From contig NZ_VCNM01000001.1 of assembly GCF_007671725.1 (NCBI RefSeq), positions 992,001-1,056,000 on the forward strand: a stretch of DNA of 64,000 nt, read 5' to 3'. Position numbers and translations under genes: made by a program. Below the pieces are notes generated by a model that was not told the DNA's origin, ran no database searches, and saw only the letters and a list, made by a program, of their open reading frames with translations. Shown one piece after another: positions 42,218-51,595 of the stretch. Origin of the DNA: Halorubrum depositum. Its GTDB lineage: Archaea > Halobacteriota > Halobacteria > Halobacteriales > Haloferacaceae. How positions within the stretch are numbered: the stretch's first letter is position 1; every line of letters begins with the position of its first letter.

Positions 42218-44650
42218 TTACTCCCCGTTATAAACTGTGCGCGCGGAGTTCGTCACCACGAGGAGGCTACTCGTCGCCATCGCGAGCGCCGCGAGGAGCG
42301 GATTGAGAACGCCCGCGATCGCCATCGGGATCGCCACCGCGTTGTAGACGAACGCCCAGCCGAGGTTCTGCTTGAGCCGCCGGTTCGTCCCCCGGGTGAC
42401 CGCGAACAGCTCGGGGACCGCGGAGAGGCGGTCCTCCAGGAGGACGGCGTCCGCGGCGTCGGCCGCGAGGTCCGTCCCGCTCGCGACCGAGACGCCGAGG
42501 TCCGCAGCGGCGAGCGCTGGCGCGTCGTTGCTCCCGTCGCCGACCACGGCGACGCGCTCGGTCGCCGCGAGCCGCCGCACGGTCTCGGCCTTCGCCTCCG
42601 GCGGCACCTCCGCGAACGTCTCGTCGATCGCGGGGTGGTCCGCGAACCGCCGGGTCGCCTCGGGGGAGTCGCCCGTGAGCACCACGACGCGTCGCCCCCC
42701 GTCGGCGAGGCCGGTGACGACCGCTTCCCACCCCTCGCGGACTTCGTCGCCGACGACGAGAACGCCGACGACCGACCCCTCCCAACCGACGAAGACGGGG
42801 ACCCGCCCGTCTTCGCGGGCCGCCTCGCCGGCCGATTCGAGCGACGCCGGCACGGTCCACTCCGTTCCCTCGAACAGCGACCGGTGTCCGACGACGACCT
42901 CGTCGCCGTCGATCCGCCCCGTGACGCCGCGGTCCGAGACGGTCACCGCGGCGGTCGACGTGCCGGCGGCGTCGTCGGCAGGTCGCTTCTCCCCACCCTC
43001 GTCGTCGGCGGTCACGCCGCCGTCGGTCGCCGCTGCCGACGCGTCGCTCGTGTCGTCGCGCGCGGATCCCCCGTCGTCGCCCGCGACCGCGTCGACGATC
43101 GCCTCGGCGACCGGGTGAGCCGAGGCGCGCTCGACCGCCGCGGCCCGGCGACGAACCTCCTCCGGCGACGCGCCGTCGCTGACGGTGTCGAGCAGCCGCA
43201 TCTCCCCGTCGGTGAGCGTCCCCGTCTTGTCCAGCACGACGGTGTCGATGCCCGCCGCCTCCTCGAAGACAGCGTCCGAGACGATCACGATGCCGCGGCG
43301 GGCTGCGTCGCGGATCCCGGCGGCGACCGCGAGCGGGGTCGCGAGCCCGAGCGCGCACGGACAGGAGACGATGAGCACCGTGAGCCCGACGAGCGCGGCG
43401 TCCACGGGCGCCGATCCGAGCGCGAAGGTCGCCGCCCCGCCGAGGGCGGCGACCGCGACGACGAGCGGGACGAACGCGGTCGCGAGCCGGTCGACGAGCC
43501 GCTGGACCCCCGACCGCGAGCTCTGGAGCTCCCACAGCAGCCGGACGAGGGTGTCGAGGGTGCTCGTCGCGTCCTCGCCGACCGCGACGACGACCGGCGC
43601 GTCGGTGACGACCGTCCCGCCGCGGACCTCGTCGCCCTCCCGCTTCGTCGCCGGGAGCGACTCGCCCGTGACGAGCGCCTCGTCGACGGCGGCGGTCCCC
43701 TCGGCCACGGTCCCGTCGAAGGGGACCCGCTCGCCGGGGCGCACGAGGAGCCGATCGCCGGGGTCGACCGTCTCGGCCGCGACGGTCTCGCCGGACTCGG
43801 TGCGGACCGTCCGGTCGCCGGCCGTCGTGAGGTCGGAGAGCATGCCGGTCGCGCGCCGTTTGATGAGCGACTCGTAGTGGTTTCCGGCGGTGACGACTAG
43901 GATCACGGCGATCGTCACGTCGAAGTAGAGGTCGGTCCGGCCCACGAGTAGCGCGAGCGTGCTGTACGCGTACGAACTCCCCGCCGCGAGCGACACGAGG
44001 AGGTCCATGTTCGGTTGCCGGGCCCTGAGGCTCACGTACGCGCCCCGCAGGATCGGGTAGCCGGTGTAAAAGAGGACGATCGAGGCGAACACCCACACCT
44101 GCGCGAACAGGTAGGTGCCCGAGACGCCGCCGAGGTCGAGGATCGGCTCGTACCCGAAGTAGGTCGGGTAGAGGAAGAGGACGTACCACAGCATCGCCAT
44201 CATCCCGAAGAGGCCGCCGCCGATCAGGAAGCGGACGACGTCGTCGTCGCGGTCCGGCTCCGGGTCCGCTCGGTCGCTCGCGGTGTACCCCGCGACGGAG
44301 AGCCGCTTGGGGAGCTCGTCGGCACTCACCGCGTCGGGGTCGTAGTCGACGCGGATCGTGTCGGTGGCGTAGCTCGCCTCGGCGGCGGCGACGCCGTCCT
44401 GCTCGCCGGCCGTCAGCTCCAGGAAGGACTCGCACGTCGCACAGTGCATCCCGTCGACGCGGAGGAACGTCGTTTCCCCGTCGAACGCCTCGCCGGGCTC
44501 CGTCTCGGGGCGGCGCTCGTCGACGTCGTCGACGTCGTCCAGAGAGCGGGCGACCGCGAGGCAGCCGCGACAGCAGAAGTCGCCGTCGACGTCGGGGGCG
44601 GTGTGGGGGTCGTCTCCCGTCGGAAGGTCACAGAGGGTACAGTTCGACAT
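42218..44650 (-). CDS. copA: copper-type P1B-ATPase with N-terminal metal-binding domains
   Basis: An 810-aa heavy-metal P-type ATPase. The N-terminus has a cysteine-rich metal-binding region (CTLCDLPTGDD, FCCRGC) like those in FixI/CcoI-type ATPases, then an HMA domain (VDGMHCATCESF). Eight or so membrane helices follow, with TGES (VTGESLPATKREGD), the ion site CPC (IVSCPCALGLATPLAVA), the phosphorylated Asp in VVLDKTGTLTDGEM, and the hinge VGDGSNDAPALAAADLG. A low-complexity acidic insertion (about 550-590) interrupts the nucleotide domain. The link to the ba3 oxidase genes just upstream suggests copper delivery to the oxidase as in CcoI; detoxifying export is the alternative. The symbol is by family. 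Confidence 0.9.
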   Translation of the reverse strand: MSNCTLCDLPTGDDPHTAPDVDGDFCCRGCLAVARSLDDVDDVDERRPETEPGEAFDGETTFLRVDGMHCATCESFLELTAGEQDGVAAAEASYATDTIRVDYDPDAVSADELPKRLSVAGYTASDRADPEPDRDDDVVRFLIGGGLFGMMAMLWYVLFLYPTYFGYEPILDLGGVSGTYLFAQVWVFASIVLFYTGYPILRGAYVSLRARQPNMDLLVSLAAGSSYAYSTLALLVGRTDLYFDVTIAVILVVTAGNHYESLIKRRATGMLSDLTTAGDRTVRTESGETVAAETVDPGDRLLVRPGERVPFDGTVAEGTAAVDEALVTGESLPATKREGDEVRGGTVVTDAPVVVAVGEDATSTLDTLVRLLWELQSSRSGVQRLVDRLATAFVPLVVAVAALGGAATFALGSAPVDAALVGLTVLIVSCPCALGLATPLAVAAGIRDAARRGIVIVSDAVFEEAAGIDTVVLDKTGTLTDGEMRLLDTVSDGASPEEVRRRAAAVERASAHPVAEAIVDAVAGDDGGSARDDTSDASAAATDGGVTADDEGGEKRPADDAAGTSTAAVTVSDRGVTGRIDGDEVVVGHRSLFEGTEWTVPASLESAGEAAREDGRVPVFVGWEGSVVGVLVVGDEVREGWEAVVTGLADGGRRVVVLTGDSPEATRRFADHPAIDETFAEVPPEAKAETVRRLAATERVAVVGDGSNDAPALAAADLGVSVASGTDLAADAADAVLLEDRLSAVPELFAVTRGTNRRLKQNLGWAFVYNAVAIPMAIAGVLNPLLAALAMATSSLLVVTNSARTVYNGE

Positions 44651-44680
44651 GGGTGAGATTGGCCGCCGAGCGCGGCGCCG

Positions 44681-44893
44681 TCACGCCTCGTCGGGCTCGC
44701 TCGTATCGGGGGCGCTCGCGTCGGGACCGAACCGGCGAGAGCCGCCGGTGGCGATCCGGAGGCTCCCCCAGATGATCAGGACGTTGATCAGCGCGATCCC
44801 GACGACGATCGCCGCGCGGTCGGCGATGAACACCGCCGCCGGCACGAGGCCGCCCAACACGAGGAGCAGGGCTCGCTGGAGCGAGAGGTCCAT
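44681..44893 (-). CDS. two-helix membrane protein between the copper ATPase and the oxidase genes (70 aa)
   Basis: Starts MDLSLQRALLLVLGGLVPAA and has two hydrophobic helices (about residues 8-24 and 28-46), ending in an acidic tail DASAPDTSEPDEA. It is on the copper ATPase strand, 30 bases upstream of it, and divergent from the oxidase operon. It could be an assembly partner; function is unrecognised. Confidence 0.6.
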   Translation of the reverse strand: MDLSLQRALLLVLGGLVPAAVFIADRAAIVVGIALINVLIIWGSLRIATGGSRRFGPDASAPDTSEPDEA

Positions 44894-44960
44894 GCGTCGA
44901 GGTGGGTCGCTCTCGTCATAGGTAACGGCAAGATTCTCACGGCGTGAGAACGATTCGATC

Positions 44961-44970
44961 GTATATATCC
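44961..44970 (+). promoter_or_regulatory. TATA box of the ba3 oxidase operon
   Basis: GTATATATCC lies 22-31 bases before the start codon at 44992. Confidence 0.5.
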
Positions 44971-44991
44971 GGGTGTGAACAACCGCGTCCC

Positions 44992-45165
44992 ATGGCTCAA
45001 ACCGAGACCGCTCGCGGCGGACCCGACGAGGCGGGCGGCGAGGAGGAGTTCGATCCGATCGGAACGCTCACGCTCATCGGTATCTACTTCGTCATCCTGT
45101 TGCTCGCGTGGGTGTACATCTACTACGTCGAGTTCCTCGGCCGCGACCTGGTCGTCGTGGGGTGA
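44992..45165 (+). CDS. cbaD: small single-helix subunit of the ba3 oxidase
   Basis: A 57-aa protein with an acidic N-terminus (MAQTETARGGPDEAGGEEEF) and one transmembrane helix (LTLIGIYFVILLLAWVYIYY). It opens the oxidase operon, 6 bases before subunit II, and fits the haloarchaeal CbaD/subunit IIa-type small helix. The exact letter is uncertain. Confidence 0.7.
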   Translation: MAQTETARGGPDEAGGEEEFDPIGTLTLIGIYFVILLLAWVYIYYVEFLGRDLVVVG

Positions 45166-45171
45166 TCACGG

Positions 45172-45687
45172 ATGCACATTCACGCCTACGAGAAGCTCTG
45201 GCTCGCGGCGTCGATCCTCCTGATACTGCTGCTCATCGGCTCGGTCACCTACGGCGCCGTCGGACCCGGCGTCGCCATGGTGTCCGACAGCGAGCCGCCG
45301 ATCGACGCGCAGGCGCTCGACGAGGACGACCGCTTCTCCGAACCCCGCGTCGAGCAGGTCGGCGAGAACGAGTACGCGGCGTACGTCGTCGCCTACCAGT
45401 TCGGCTTCGAACCCAGTCCGATCGTCGTCCCCGAGAACAGTACGGTGACGTTCTACGTCACCTCTCGGGACGTGATCCACGGGTTCGAGGTCGTCGGCAC
45501 GAACGCGAACACGATGGTCGTCCCCGGCGAGGTGTCGGAGCTCACCGTCGAGGTCGAGGGGCCACAGGAGTACGGCCTCCTCTGTAACGAGTACTGCGGC
45601 GCGGGCCATCACGTGATGGAGGGGAAGGTCAACGTCGTCAGTCAAGCGGAGTTCGACGAGCGGAACGAGGGGGGTGACGACGCGTGA
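45172..45687 (+). CDS. cbaB: ba3-type oxidase subunit II (CuA)
   Basis: A 171-aa subunit with one N-terminal helix (EKLWLAASILLILLLIGSVT) and an outside cupredoxin domain. The CuA site is visible: VIHGFEVVG (His) and the CNEYCGAGHHVM cluster (C-x3-C-x3-H-x2-M). It takes electrons from a soluble donor, such as halocyanin, and passes them to subunit I. Its stop overlaps the subunit I start by 4 bases. Confidence 0.92.
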   Translation: MHIHAYEKLWLAASILLILLLIGSVTYGAVGPGVAMVSDSEPPIDAQALDEDDRFSEPRVEQVGENEYAAYVVAYQFGFEPSPIVVPENSTVTFYVTSRDVIHGFEVVGTNANTMVVPGEVSELTVEVEGPQEYGLLCNEYCGAGHHVMEGKVNVVSQAEFDERNEGGDDA

Positions 45688-47477
45688 GCGAGGCCATCGA
45701 GGCCGAGCGCTCCTTCGTCGACGAGTTCCCCCAAGAGGCGCGGGTCGTCCGCGCCGCGCTGCTCAGTTCCTTCCTCGCGCTGGCGCTCGGGGCGATCTTC
45801 GGGATCATTCAGACGCTCCATCGGACCGGGGTCTTCCGGGGACTCATTTCCTCGACCGACTACTACACGTCGCTCACCGCACACGGCGTGTTCCTGGCGA
45901 TCAGCTTCACCACGTTCTTCCTCGTTGGACTCTTCACGTGGGCGGTGACTCGAAGCCTCGACCGGCCGCTGATCGACATCAGGATCACGTGGACGTGGTA
46001 CGCGATCATGGCGGTCGGCATGACCATGACCGGCGTCTCCATCCTCGCCGGCTTCGTCCCCGCGCTCGACATGAGCGCGGACGTCCTGTTCACCTTCTAC
46101 GCGCCGCTGCAGGCGTACCCCATGTTCTACGCGGGGCTCGCCGTCTTCATCGTCGGCTCCTGGATCGCCGGCGCCGACTGGTTCCGGACGTTCCTCGCGT
46201 GGAAGCGCGAGCACCCCGACGAGCGGATCCCGCTACAGACGTTCATGGTGCTGACGACGATGGCCATGTGGTACATCGCCTCCTCCGCCGTGGCCGCGTC
46301 CGTGCTCATCTTCCTGCTCCCGTGGTCGCTCGGCTTCATCGACTCGGTGAACCCCACGCTGACCCGGACGCTGTTCTGGTTCTTCGGGCACCCGGTCGTG
46401 TACTTCTGGCTGATGCCCGCGTACCTGCTGTGGTACACCGTCCTCCCGAAGATCGCCGGAGGACGGCTGTTCAGCGACCCGCTCGCGCGCGTCGTGTTCG
46501 TGCTGTTCCTCCTCCTCTCCACTCCGGTCGGGATCCACCACCAGTACTTGGACCCGGGGATCGCGGAGGGGTTCAAGTTCATCTCGATGACGAACACGAT
46601 GTTCCTGCTGTTGCCGAGCCTGCTCACCGCGTTCACGGTCGTCGCGAGCGTGGAGTACGGCGCCCGCCAGCGCGGCGGGACCGGGCTCCTCGGCTGGCTC
46701 ACCGACCTCCCGTGGCGCGACCCCGCGTTCACCGGCATGATGCTCGCCGGCCTGATGTTCGCCGCCGGCGGCTTCTCCGGCATGGTGAACGCCGGGATGA
46801 ACATCAACTACATGATCCACAACACGATCTGGGTGCCGGGCCACTTCCACCTCACCGTCGGCACCGCCGTCGCGCTCACGTTCATGGCGGCGACCTACTG
46901 GATCTGGCCGCAGATATCCAACAAGCCGATATACAGCCGGTCGATCGGGCTATTTCAGGTCGTCCTCTGGTTCATCGGGATGGCGCTGATGTCGAACGCG
47001 ATGCACGCGCAGGGGATCATGGGCGTGCCGCGACGCACCGCGGAGCCCGAGTACAGCGGCTTCGACTACCCGACGATGTTCGGCGGGTTCGAGGAGCTCA
47101 ACGTCCAGATCGCCATCGGCGGGACGCTGCTGTTCGTCTCGACGGTGCTGTTCATCGGGAACCTCGTGCTCACGATGGGGAACCCGAAGGTGTCCGGACT
47201 CGCCGAGTCGCTGCCGCCGGCGCTGTCCGGCCCCGACGACGCCCCGCGAGTGCTCGATAACCTCCGGCTCTGGGTGGGGATCGCGCTGACGCTCGTCGTC
47301 CTCGCGTACGCGCTCCCGCTGGCGGCGATCGTCAGTCGCGGCGGACTGCTCGGCCCGGGCGTGGGGACGTATCCGGCGCTGGTCGCTCCGATGCTCGACG
47401 CGCTCGCGGGAGCGGTGACGCCGATACTCGGTGCCGTCGGCGGCGCCGCGGGCTCGCTCGTCGAGGTGGTCGGGTGA
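45684..47477 (+). CDS. cbaA: ba3-type heme-copper oxidase subunit I
   Basis: A 597-aa membrane protein with 13-15 helices that reduces oxygen and pumps protons. The ligands are visible: low-spin heme His in LTAHGVFLAI, the cross-linked His-Tyr in FFGHPVVYFWLMP, CuB histidines in PVGIHHQYLDPG, and the heme histidines in HNTIWVPGHFHLTVGTA. Sequence type is close to ba3 (B-type) oxidases rather than aa3. It starts with GTG, overlapping cbaB by 4 bases, and its stop overlaps the next gene by 4 bases, so the operon is tightly coupled. Confidence 0.95.
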   Translation: MSEAIEAERSFVDEFPQEARVVRAALLSSFLALALGAIFGIIQTLHRTGVFRGLISSTDYYTSLTAHGVFLAISFTTFFLVGLFTWAVTRSLDRPLIDIRITWTWYAIMAVGMTMTGVSILAGFVPALDMSADVLFTFYAPLQAYPMFYAGLAVFIVGSWIAGADWFRTFLAWKREHPDERIPLQTFMVLTTMAMWYIASSAVAASVLIFLLPWSLGFIDSVNPTLTRTLFWFFGHPVVYFWLMPAYLLWYTVLPKIAGGRLFSDPLARVVFVLFLLLSTPVGIHHQYLDPGIAEGFKFISMTNTMFLLLPSLLTAFTVVASVEYGARQRGGTGLLGWLTDLPWRDPAFTGMMLAGLMFAAGGFSGMVNAGMNINYMIHNTIWVPGHFHLTVGTAVALTFMAATYWIWPQISNKPIYSRSIGLFQVVLWFIGMALMSNAMHAQGIMGVPRRTAEPEYSGFDYPTMFGGFEELNVQIAIGGTLLFVSTVLFIGNLVLTMGNPKVSGLAESLPPALSGPDDAPRVLDNLRLWVGIALTLVVLAYALPLAAIVSRGGLLGPGVGTYPALVAPMLDALAGAVTPILGAVGGAAGSLVEVVG

Positions 47478-47689
47478 GCGTCGACGTGACCCGCGGCGGG
47501 CTCCTCGTCGCGTTCGCGGTGTTCGGCGTGATCGTCTACGAGTTCCGAACGGTGCTGGACTTCGTCGGGATCGAACTGCCGCTCCTCCCGTACATGGCGG
47601 CAGTCTTCGTGCTCGCCAGCGTGCTCCTGTGGGTCGTCACGCTGACCGGCGGGTGGCGGACCGAACCCGAGGAAGACGGACCGGCGTAG
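47474..47689 (+). CDS. small two-helix membrane protein at the end of the ba3 operon
   Basis: A 71-aa protein starting with GTG (MSVDVTRGGLLVAFAVFGVI), with helices at about residues 8-24 and 36-59 and an acidic end RTEPEEDGPA. It overlaps cbaA by 4 bases. It is probably an accessory subunit of the oxidase (CbaE-like), by position. Confidence 0.65.
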   Translation: MSVDVTRGGLLVAFAVFGVIVYEFRTVLDFVGIELPLLPYMAAVFVLASVLLWVVTLTGGWRTEPEEDGPA

Positions 47690-47770
47690 CGGCGCAGATC
47701 GCCCGGGTCGGACCGCCTTCCTGCGACCCTCGCACCGCGAGGGTTTTGTACCGTCTGACCAATACCAACC

Positions 47771-48016
47771 ATGGAACGGACGCGCGTGGCGGTCCGATGT
47801 GTCGACTGCTCGTTCGAGACGGAGTACGACGGGCTCCCGGCGGCGCGGACCGCGCTCGACGACCACGAGTCGGCGACCGGCCACGAGGTGACGTGGGAGA
47901 TCGAGTCGCTCGCCGAGGGAGTCTCTCGCGCGGGCGACGACGCCGGCGTCTGCGGCCGTCCCGAGTGCGCCAACGAGGACTCGCCGCTCGTGAATCCCGA
48001 GCCGGCCGATCGGTAG
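47771..48016 (+). CDS. small zinc-finger-like protein (81 aa)
   Basis: Starts MERTRVAVRCVDCSFETEYD, with a CVDC pair and later CGRPEC; ARTALDDHESATGHEVTWEI contains histidines. This is a one-finger, C2H2-like haloarchaeal protein of unknown function that could bind DNA or protein. It is 80 bases beyond the oxidase operon and may be separately transcribed. Confidence 0.65.
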   Translation: MERTRVAVRCVDCSFETEYDGLPAARTALDDHESATGHEVTWEIESLAEGVSRAGDDAGVCGRPECANEDSPLVNPEPADR

Positions 48017-48114
48017 CTCGACGCGGCCGATCGGTAGCGCGACACGGACGAACGCCGGGCGAGGCGGGACGGAGTCACCGACCCTTTTGTAATCCGCACC
48101 GTCGGTGGTCGCGT

Positions 48115-49113
48115 ATGTCAACACGAAACGGTCCGCTCACCTTCGGCGTGCTCGGGACGGCGGGGATCGCGCGGAAGGCGGTGATCCCGGCGATCGCGGC
48201 GAGCGATCACGCGGTCGGCGCGGTCGCCTCGCGCGACGGCGACCGGGCGGCGGCGTTCGCCGAGTCGCAGTCGATCGCGCGGAGCTACGGCTCCTACGAG
48301 GCGCTGCTCGAAGACGACGAGATCGACGCGGTCTACGTCCCGCTCCCGAACGGGCTCCACGCCGAGTGGACGACGCGCGCGGCCGACGCCGGGCTCCACG
48401 TGCTCTGCGAGAAGCCGCTCGCGGCCGACGCGGCGGAGGCGCGCGAGGTGGTCGACCACTGCGAGGACCGCGGCGTCACGCTGATGGAGGGATTCATGTA
48501 CCGGTACCACCCCCGCACCGAGCGGGTCCTCGAACTGGTCGACCGGGAGCTCCACGACGTGCGTACGGTGAGCTCGACGTTCCGGTTCCCGCTGTACGAC
48601 CGACCGGGCGACGTGCGCCTCGACCCGGCGCTCGCCGGCGGGTCGCTGATGGACGTCGGCTGTTACCCCGTCTCGCTCGCCAGGACGGTCCTCGGCGAGC
48701 CTGACCGGGCGTACGCGCACGCGAACGACACCCGAGACGCCGGCGTCGACACGGAGCTCGCGGGCGTGTTGGAGTACGCGGACGGTCGGTCGGCACAGGT
48801 CGCCTCCGGCTTCGACACGCGGCTCGTCCAGCGGTACCGGATCGACGCGACGAACGGCTGGATCGAGGTCGAGCGAGCGTTCGACGCGCCCGACGACGAG
48901 CCGGTGGAGCTGACCTACGAGGTCGACGGCCGGCGCGGCGTCGAGACGTTCGACCCGGTGGACCAGTACCGGCTGCAGGTGGAGCACTTCGCCGACCGCG
49001 TCGCCGACGGCGCGAACCCGCTGACCGACGGCACGGAGGCGGTCGCGAACATGCGAGTCATCGACGCGCTCGCCGAGAGCGCCGCCGAGGGCGGCGCGGT
49101 CGACGTCTCCTGA
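48115..49113 (+). CDS. Gfo/Idh/MocA-family NAD(P)-dependent dehydrogenase
   Basis: A 332-aa protein. The N-terminal Rossmann nucleotide site is FGVLGTAGIARKAVIPAIAA; the family motif CEKPLA with the catalytic Lys is in LHVLCEKPLAADAAEA, followed by GFMYRYHPRTERVLEL. The C-terminal alpha/beta domain includes GGSLMDVGCYPVSLARTVLG. Relatives oxidise sugars, for example xylose 1-dehydrogenase; the substrate is not determinable here. Transcription starts near a TTTTGTAATCC element about 30 bases upstream. Confidence 0.87.
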   Translation: MSTRNGPLTFGVLGTAGIARKAVIPAIAASDHAVGAVASRDGDRAAAFAESQSIARSYGSYEALLEDDEIDAVYVPLPNGLHAEWTTRAADAGLHVLCEKPLAADAAEAREVVDHCEDRGVTLMEGFMYRYHPRTERVLELVDRELHDVRTVSSTFRFPLYDRPGDVRLDPALAGGSLMDVGCYPVSLARTVLGEPDRAYAHANDTRDAGVDTELAGVLEYADGRSAQVASGFDTRLVQRYRIDATNGWIEVERAFDAPDDEPVELTYEVDGRRGVETFDPVDQYRLQVEHFADRVADGANPLTDGTEAVANMRVIDALAESAAEGGAVDVS

Positions 49114-49199
49114 ACTGAGCGGGCCCGCGCCGACCCGTCTGACGGGCCTCGTCGCTTCGGGCGAGGGTTTATACTCGCGCGACACCAATAATGTATATA

Positions 49200-49568
49200 A
49201 TGACCAATACCGCTGCCGATACCGAGCCGGACGCCGACGAGGGCGCCCGCCGCCCGACGTCGCTCGCGGACGCGGACGCGCTCGACGCCTTCGTCGACGA
49301 CGCGGACGCCGCGCTCGTCGAGTTCTACACCGACGGGTGCGGCATCTGTGCGAGCATGGAGCCCGTCCTCGGGAACGTCGCTCGCGCGCTCGACGTCGAC
49401 GTCGCCCTGATAAATCCCCGCGACGATCCCCCGCTCGTCGAGCGGTTCGACGTGCGGAGCGTCCCGCTGTTCGTGCTGTTCGTCGACGGCGAGCCCGTCG
49501 CCCGCCGCGCGGAGGGGTTCATTCCCGGCGAGGAGCTCGCCGACTGGGTCCGCGAGCACGCCGAGTGA
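49200..49568 (+). CDS. thioredoxin-family protein
   Basis: A 122-aa thioredoxin-fold protein (ATG 49200; an ATG at 49191 is also in frame). The active site is YTDGCGICASMEPVLGNV, a CGIC variant rather than WCGPC, and the cis-proline is in RSVPLFVLFVDGEPV. It probably reduces protein disulfides or handles a specific partner. A TATA box TTTATAC (49168-49174) lies 26-32 bases upstream. Confidence 0.88.
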   Translation: MTNTAADTEPDADEGARRPTSLADADALDAFVDDADAALVEFYTDGCGICASMEPVLGNVARALDVDVALINPRDDPPLVERFDVRSVPLFVLFVDGEPVARRAEGFIPGEELADWVREHAE

Positions 49569-49672
49569 CCGGTCGCGGCGGCACGGGACGCGCTCGCCGC
49601 TAGCCACACGAGCGAAGCGGAACGGAACGAAAAGTACGTCCGAGGTCCGGGCGGAGCCCGGCAGCGTCAGCG

Positions 49673-49939
49673 CTACAGCCGGCCGACGTTCTCGACGGCG
49701 ACGGACTCGACGCCGTCGACGTCCGCGAACGCCTCCTCGACCGCCTCGGTGCCGCCCGCGCCGTCGGGAACGATGACGGTCGGTAGGAGGGCGACGAGGC
49801 CGAACGCGACGTCGTCGCGCTGGAAGCCGCGGATCTTCGCGCCCTGCGGGAGCGACTCCTCCAGCCGGTCCTGCAGGTCGTCGAGGTCGACCTCGGGGCT
49901 GTTCGGCATGACCTTGATCTTGGCGGCGACGTCTCCCAT
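49673..49939 (-). CDS. aef1b: translation elongation factor 1-beta
   Basis: An 88-aa aEF1-beta, the nucleotide exchange factor for aEF1A (EF-Tu). It has the ferredoxin-like fold with [20 protein letters not shown] and [19 protein letters not shown]-like segments ([15 protein letters not shown]). Length is typical. It follows the zinc-ribbon gene by one base and is likely co-transcribed with it. Confidence 0.92.
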   Translation of the reverse strand: MGDVAAKIKVMPNSPEVDLDDLQDRLEESLPQGAKIRGFQRDDVAFGLVALLPTVIVPDGAGGTEAVEEAFADVDGVESVAVENVGRL

Positions 49940-49940
49940 A

Positions 49941-50120
49941 CTAGGGCCCTCGGAAGCCGCAGTCGTGGCACTCGTAGAGGTTGCTCTGCTTCCGGCACTT
50001 CGCGCACCGGTGGATCGTCGCCCCGCAGTCGGGGCAGGAGAACCGCGCGGCGTTCATGCCGGCCACCTGGATACCACAGGAGACACACTGACGGGTGCCC
50101 TGCGTTTCACTCTCGCTCAT
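49941..50120 (-). CDS. HVO_2753-like small zinc-finger protein
   Basis: A 59-aa protein with four CxxC-type pairs: CVSCG, CPDCG, CAKCRK and CHDCGF. This is the four-knuckle zinc-finger pattern of a conserved archaeal microprotein always found with aEF1-beta. It probably binds two zinc ions and may work in translation or as a regulator. It ends one base before the aEF1-beta start. Confidence 0.85.
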   Translation of the reverse strand: MSESETQGTRQCVSCGIQVAGMNAARFSCPDCGATIHRCAKCRKQSNLYECHDCGFRGP

Positions 50121-50254
50121 ACACTGAACCACCACCGCGCGACTTTTAACCGTTGTTCTTTGCGGTCGGCGGCGGACCGCGGCTCGAGACGCGATACCGC
50201 GGCGCGCGGGTCCGAGCGCTGTCGACGACGGCACGGGCGATCGGCGGTCCTCCG

Positions 50255-51490
50255 TCAACCGACGATCAGCGGGCCGATCAGCACGCCCATCAGGTGGACC
50301 CTCCGGGCGCCGACCCGCGGCGGGACGAGTCCCAAGACGGCGGCGACGGCGAAGATCCCGACGCCGAACGGGCCGGCGAACAGGAACGAGACGACCGTGA
50401 GGAGTCCCAAAACACCGATCGACAGGCGGGTGTAGTCCGCGTTCCCGACGACGCGGAGGTAGGCGTCGCCGACGAGGAGGGCGAGCGCGAACCCGCAGGC
50501 CGCCGCCGTCGCCGCGGCGACGAGGAGGACCGGGAGCGCGAACGGGACTTCGGCCCGGTCGATCGCGACCGTGACGCCCGTTCGCGGCGTGCCGAGCGCG
50601 ACGAGCGCGAACAGCGCGAAAATGGTGTTCGCCGTGTTGGCGCCGCTGGTGGCGACGACGAAGCCGCGGTCGCTCTCGGAGCGTGGGACCGCGGGCAGGG
50701 CGGCGACGGCGGCGATCGCCGCGGAGACGCCGGGAACGTAGCCGACGACCGCGCCCGCGAGCGACCCGGCGCCGGCGCTCACCCCGAGGTCGCGGGGCGC
50801 CAATGTGATCCGCGCGTCGGCCTGCGGCGGGACGCCCTCGCCGCCGAGCGCGTCGACGAGCACGGGCGCGCCGAACAGCCCGGCGAACAGCGGCGCGAGG
50901 ACGCCGCCGGCGTCGAGCGGCGCGGCGGGGTCGACGTCGAGGGTCGCGAACCCGAGCGCGGCGCTCGCGAGGAACGCGAGGAGCCCGCCGACCGCGGCCC
51001 GCTTCGACGACTCGGTGAACACGAGGAAGGCGACGACACCGGCCAGCAGGAGCGGGAGGTGCGCCCGCACCGCCGGATAGCCGCGGACCATCGCCCACGT
51101 GATCGGCACGGCGAGGGGCACCGCGAGCGCGACCGCGAGCCCGGAACCGACCGCCGAGAGCCGGATCGCCTCGCGGCCCCGCCCGGCGATCACGAGCCTG
51201 TGGCCTGGCAGCGCCGCGACCGCCGTCGCCGCGTCGGGCACGCCGAGCGCGAGCGCGGGGACGATGTCGAGGAAGGAGTGGACTACGCCCGCGCCGAGCA
51301 TCGCGACCCCGACGAGCAGCGGGTCGGCGGAGACGGCGGGCGCGAACCCCGCGAGCAGCAGCGCGAAGTTGTTCGCGTGGAGGCCCGGGACGAGCCCGCT
51401 CAGGGTGCCGAGCGCGACGCCCCCGCAGAGGAACGCGAGCGCGGCGGCCGCGAACGTCGGATCGACGACCGGGCGGACGAGGGCGTCCAT
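50255..51490 (-). CDS. DUF112/TctA-like membrane permease
   Basis: A 411-aa membrane protein with about ten helices. MDALVRPVVDPTFAAAALAF leads to LSGLVPGLHANNFALLLAGF and VHSFLDIVPALALGVPDA; later SAGAGSLAGAVVGYVPGVSA and VATSGANTANTIFALFALVA. The repeated Gly/Pro-containing PG motifs match the DUF112 (TctA-like) family, whose bacterial relatives import tricarboxylates with a binding protein. No partner subunits are adjacent, so the substrate is unknown. Confidence 0.82.
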   Translation of the reverse strand: MDALVRPVVDPTFAAAALAFLCGGVALGTLSGLVPGLHANNFALLLAGFAPAVSADPLLVGVAMLGAGVVHSFLDIVPALALGVPDAATAVAALPGHRLVIAGRGREAIRLSAVGSGLAVALAVPLAVPITWAMVRGYPAVRAHLPLLLAGVVAFLVFTESSKRAAVGGLLAFLASAALGFATLDVDPAAPLDAGGVLAPLFAGLFGAPVLVDALGGEGVPPQADARITLAPRDLGVSAGAGSLAGAVVGYVPGVSAAIAAVAALPAVPRSESDRGFVVATSGANTANTIFALFALVALGTPRTGVTVAIDRAEVPFALPVLLVAAATAAACGFALALLVGDAYLRVVGNADYTRLSIGVLGLLTVVSFLFAGPFGVGIFAVAAVLGLVPPRVGARRVHLMGVLIGPLIVG

Positions 51491-51595
51491 CGCGGCGAGG
51501 TGGCCGCGGCTTCGGTGATAAACGGTGGGACCGTCGACGGAGCGATCAACGAGGCTCGGGAGAGTCGAAGCGAACGGTCGAAAACTCGAACCCGC

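Noticed and set aside
39561-42233. 890-aa plus-strand frame across ctaB, the kinase and the Rdx gene
   Set aside because: It spans three well-supported genes in another frame and is mostly Arg; a GC artefact.
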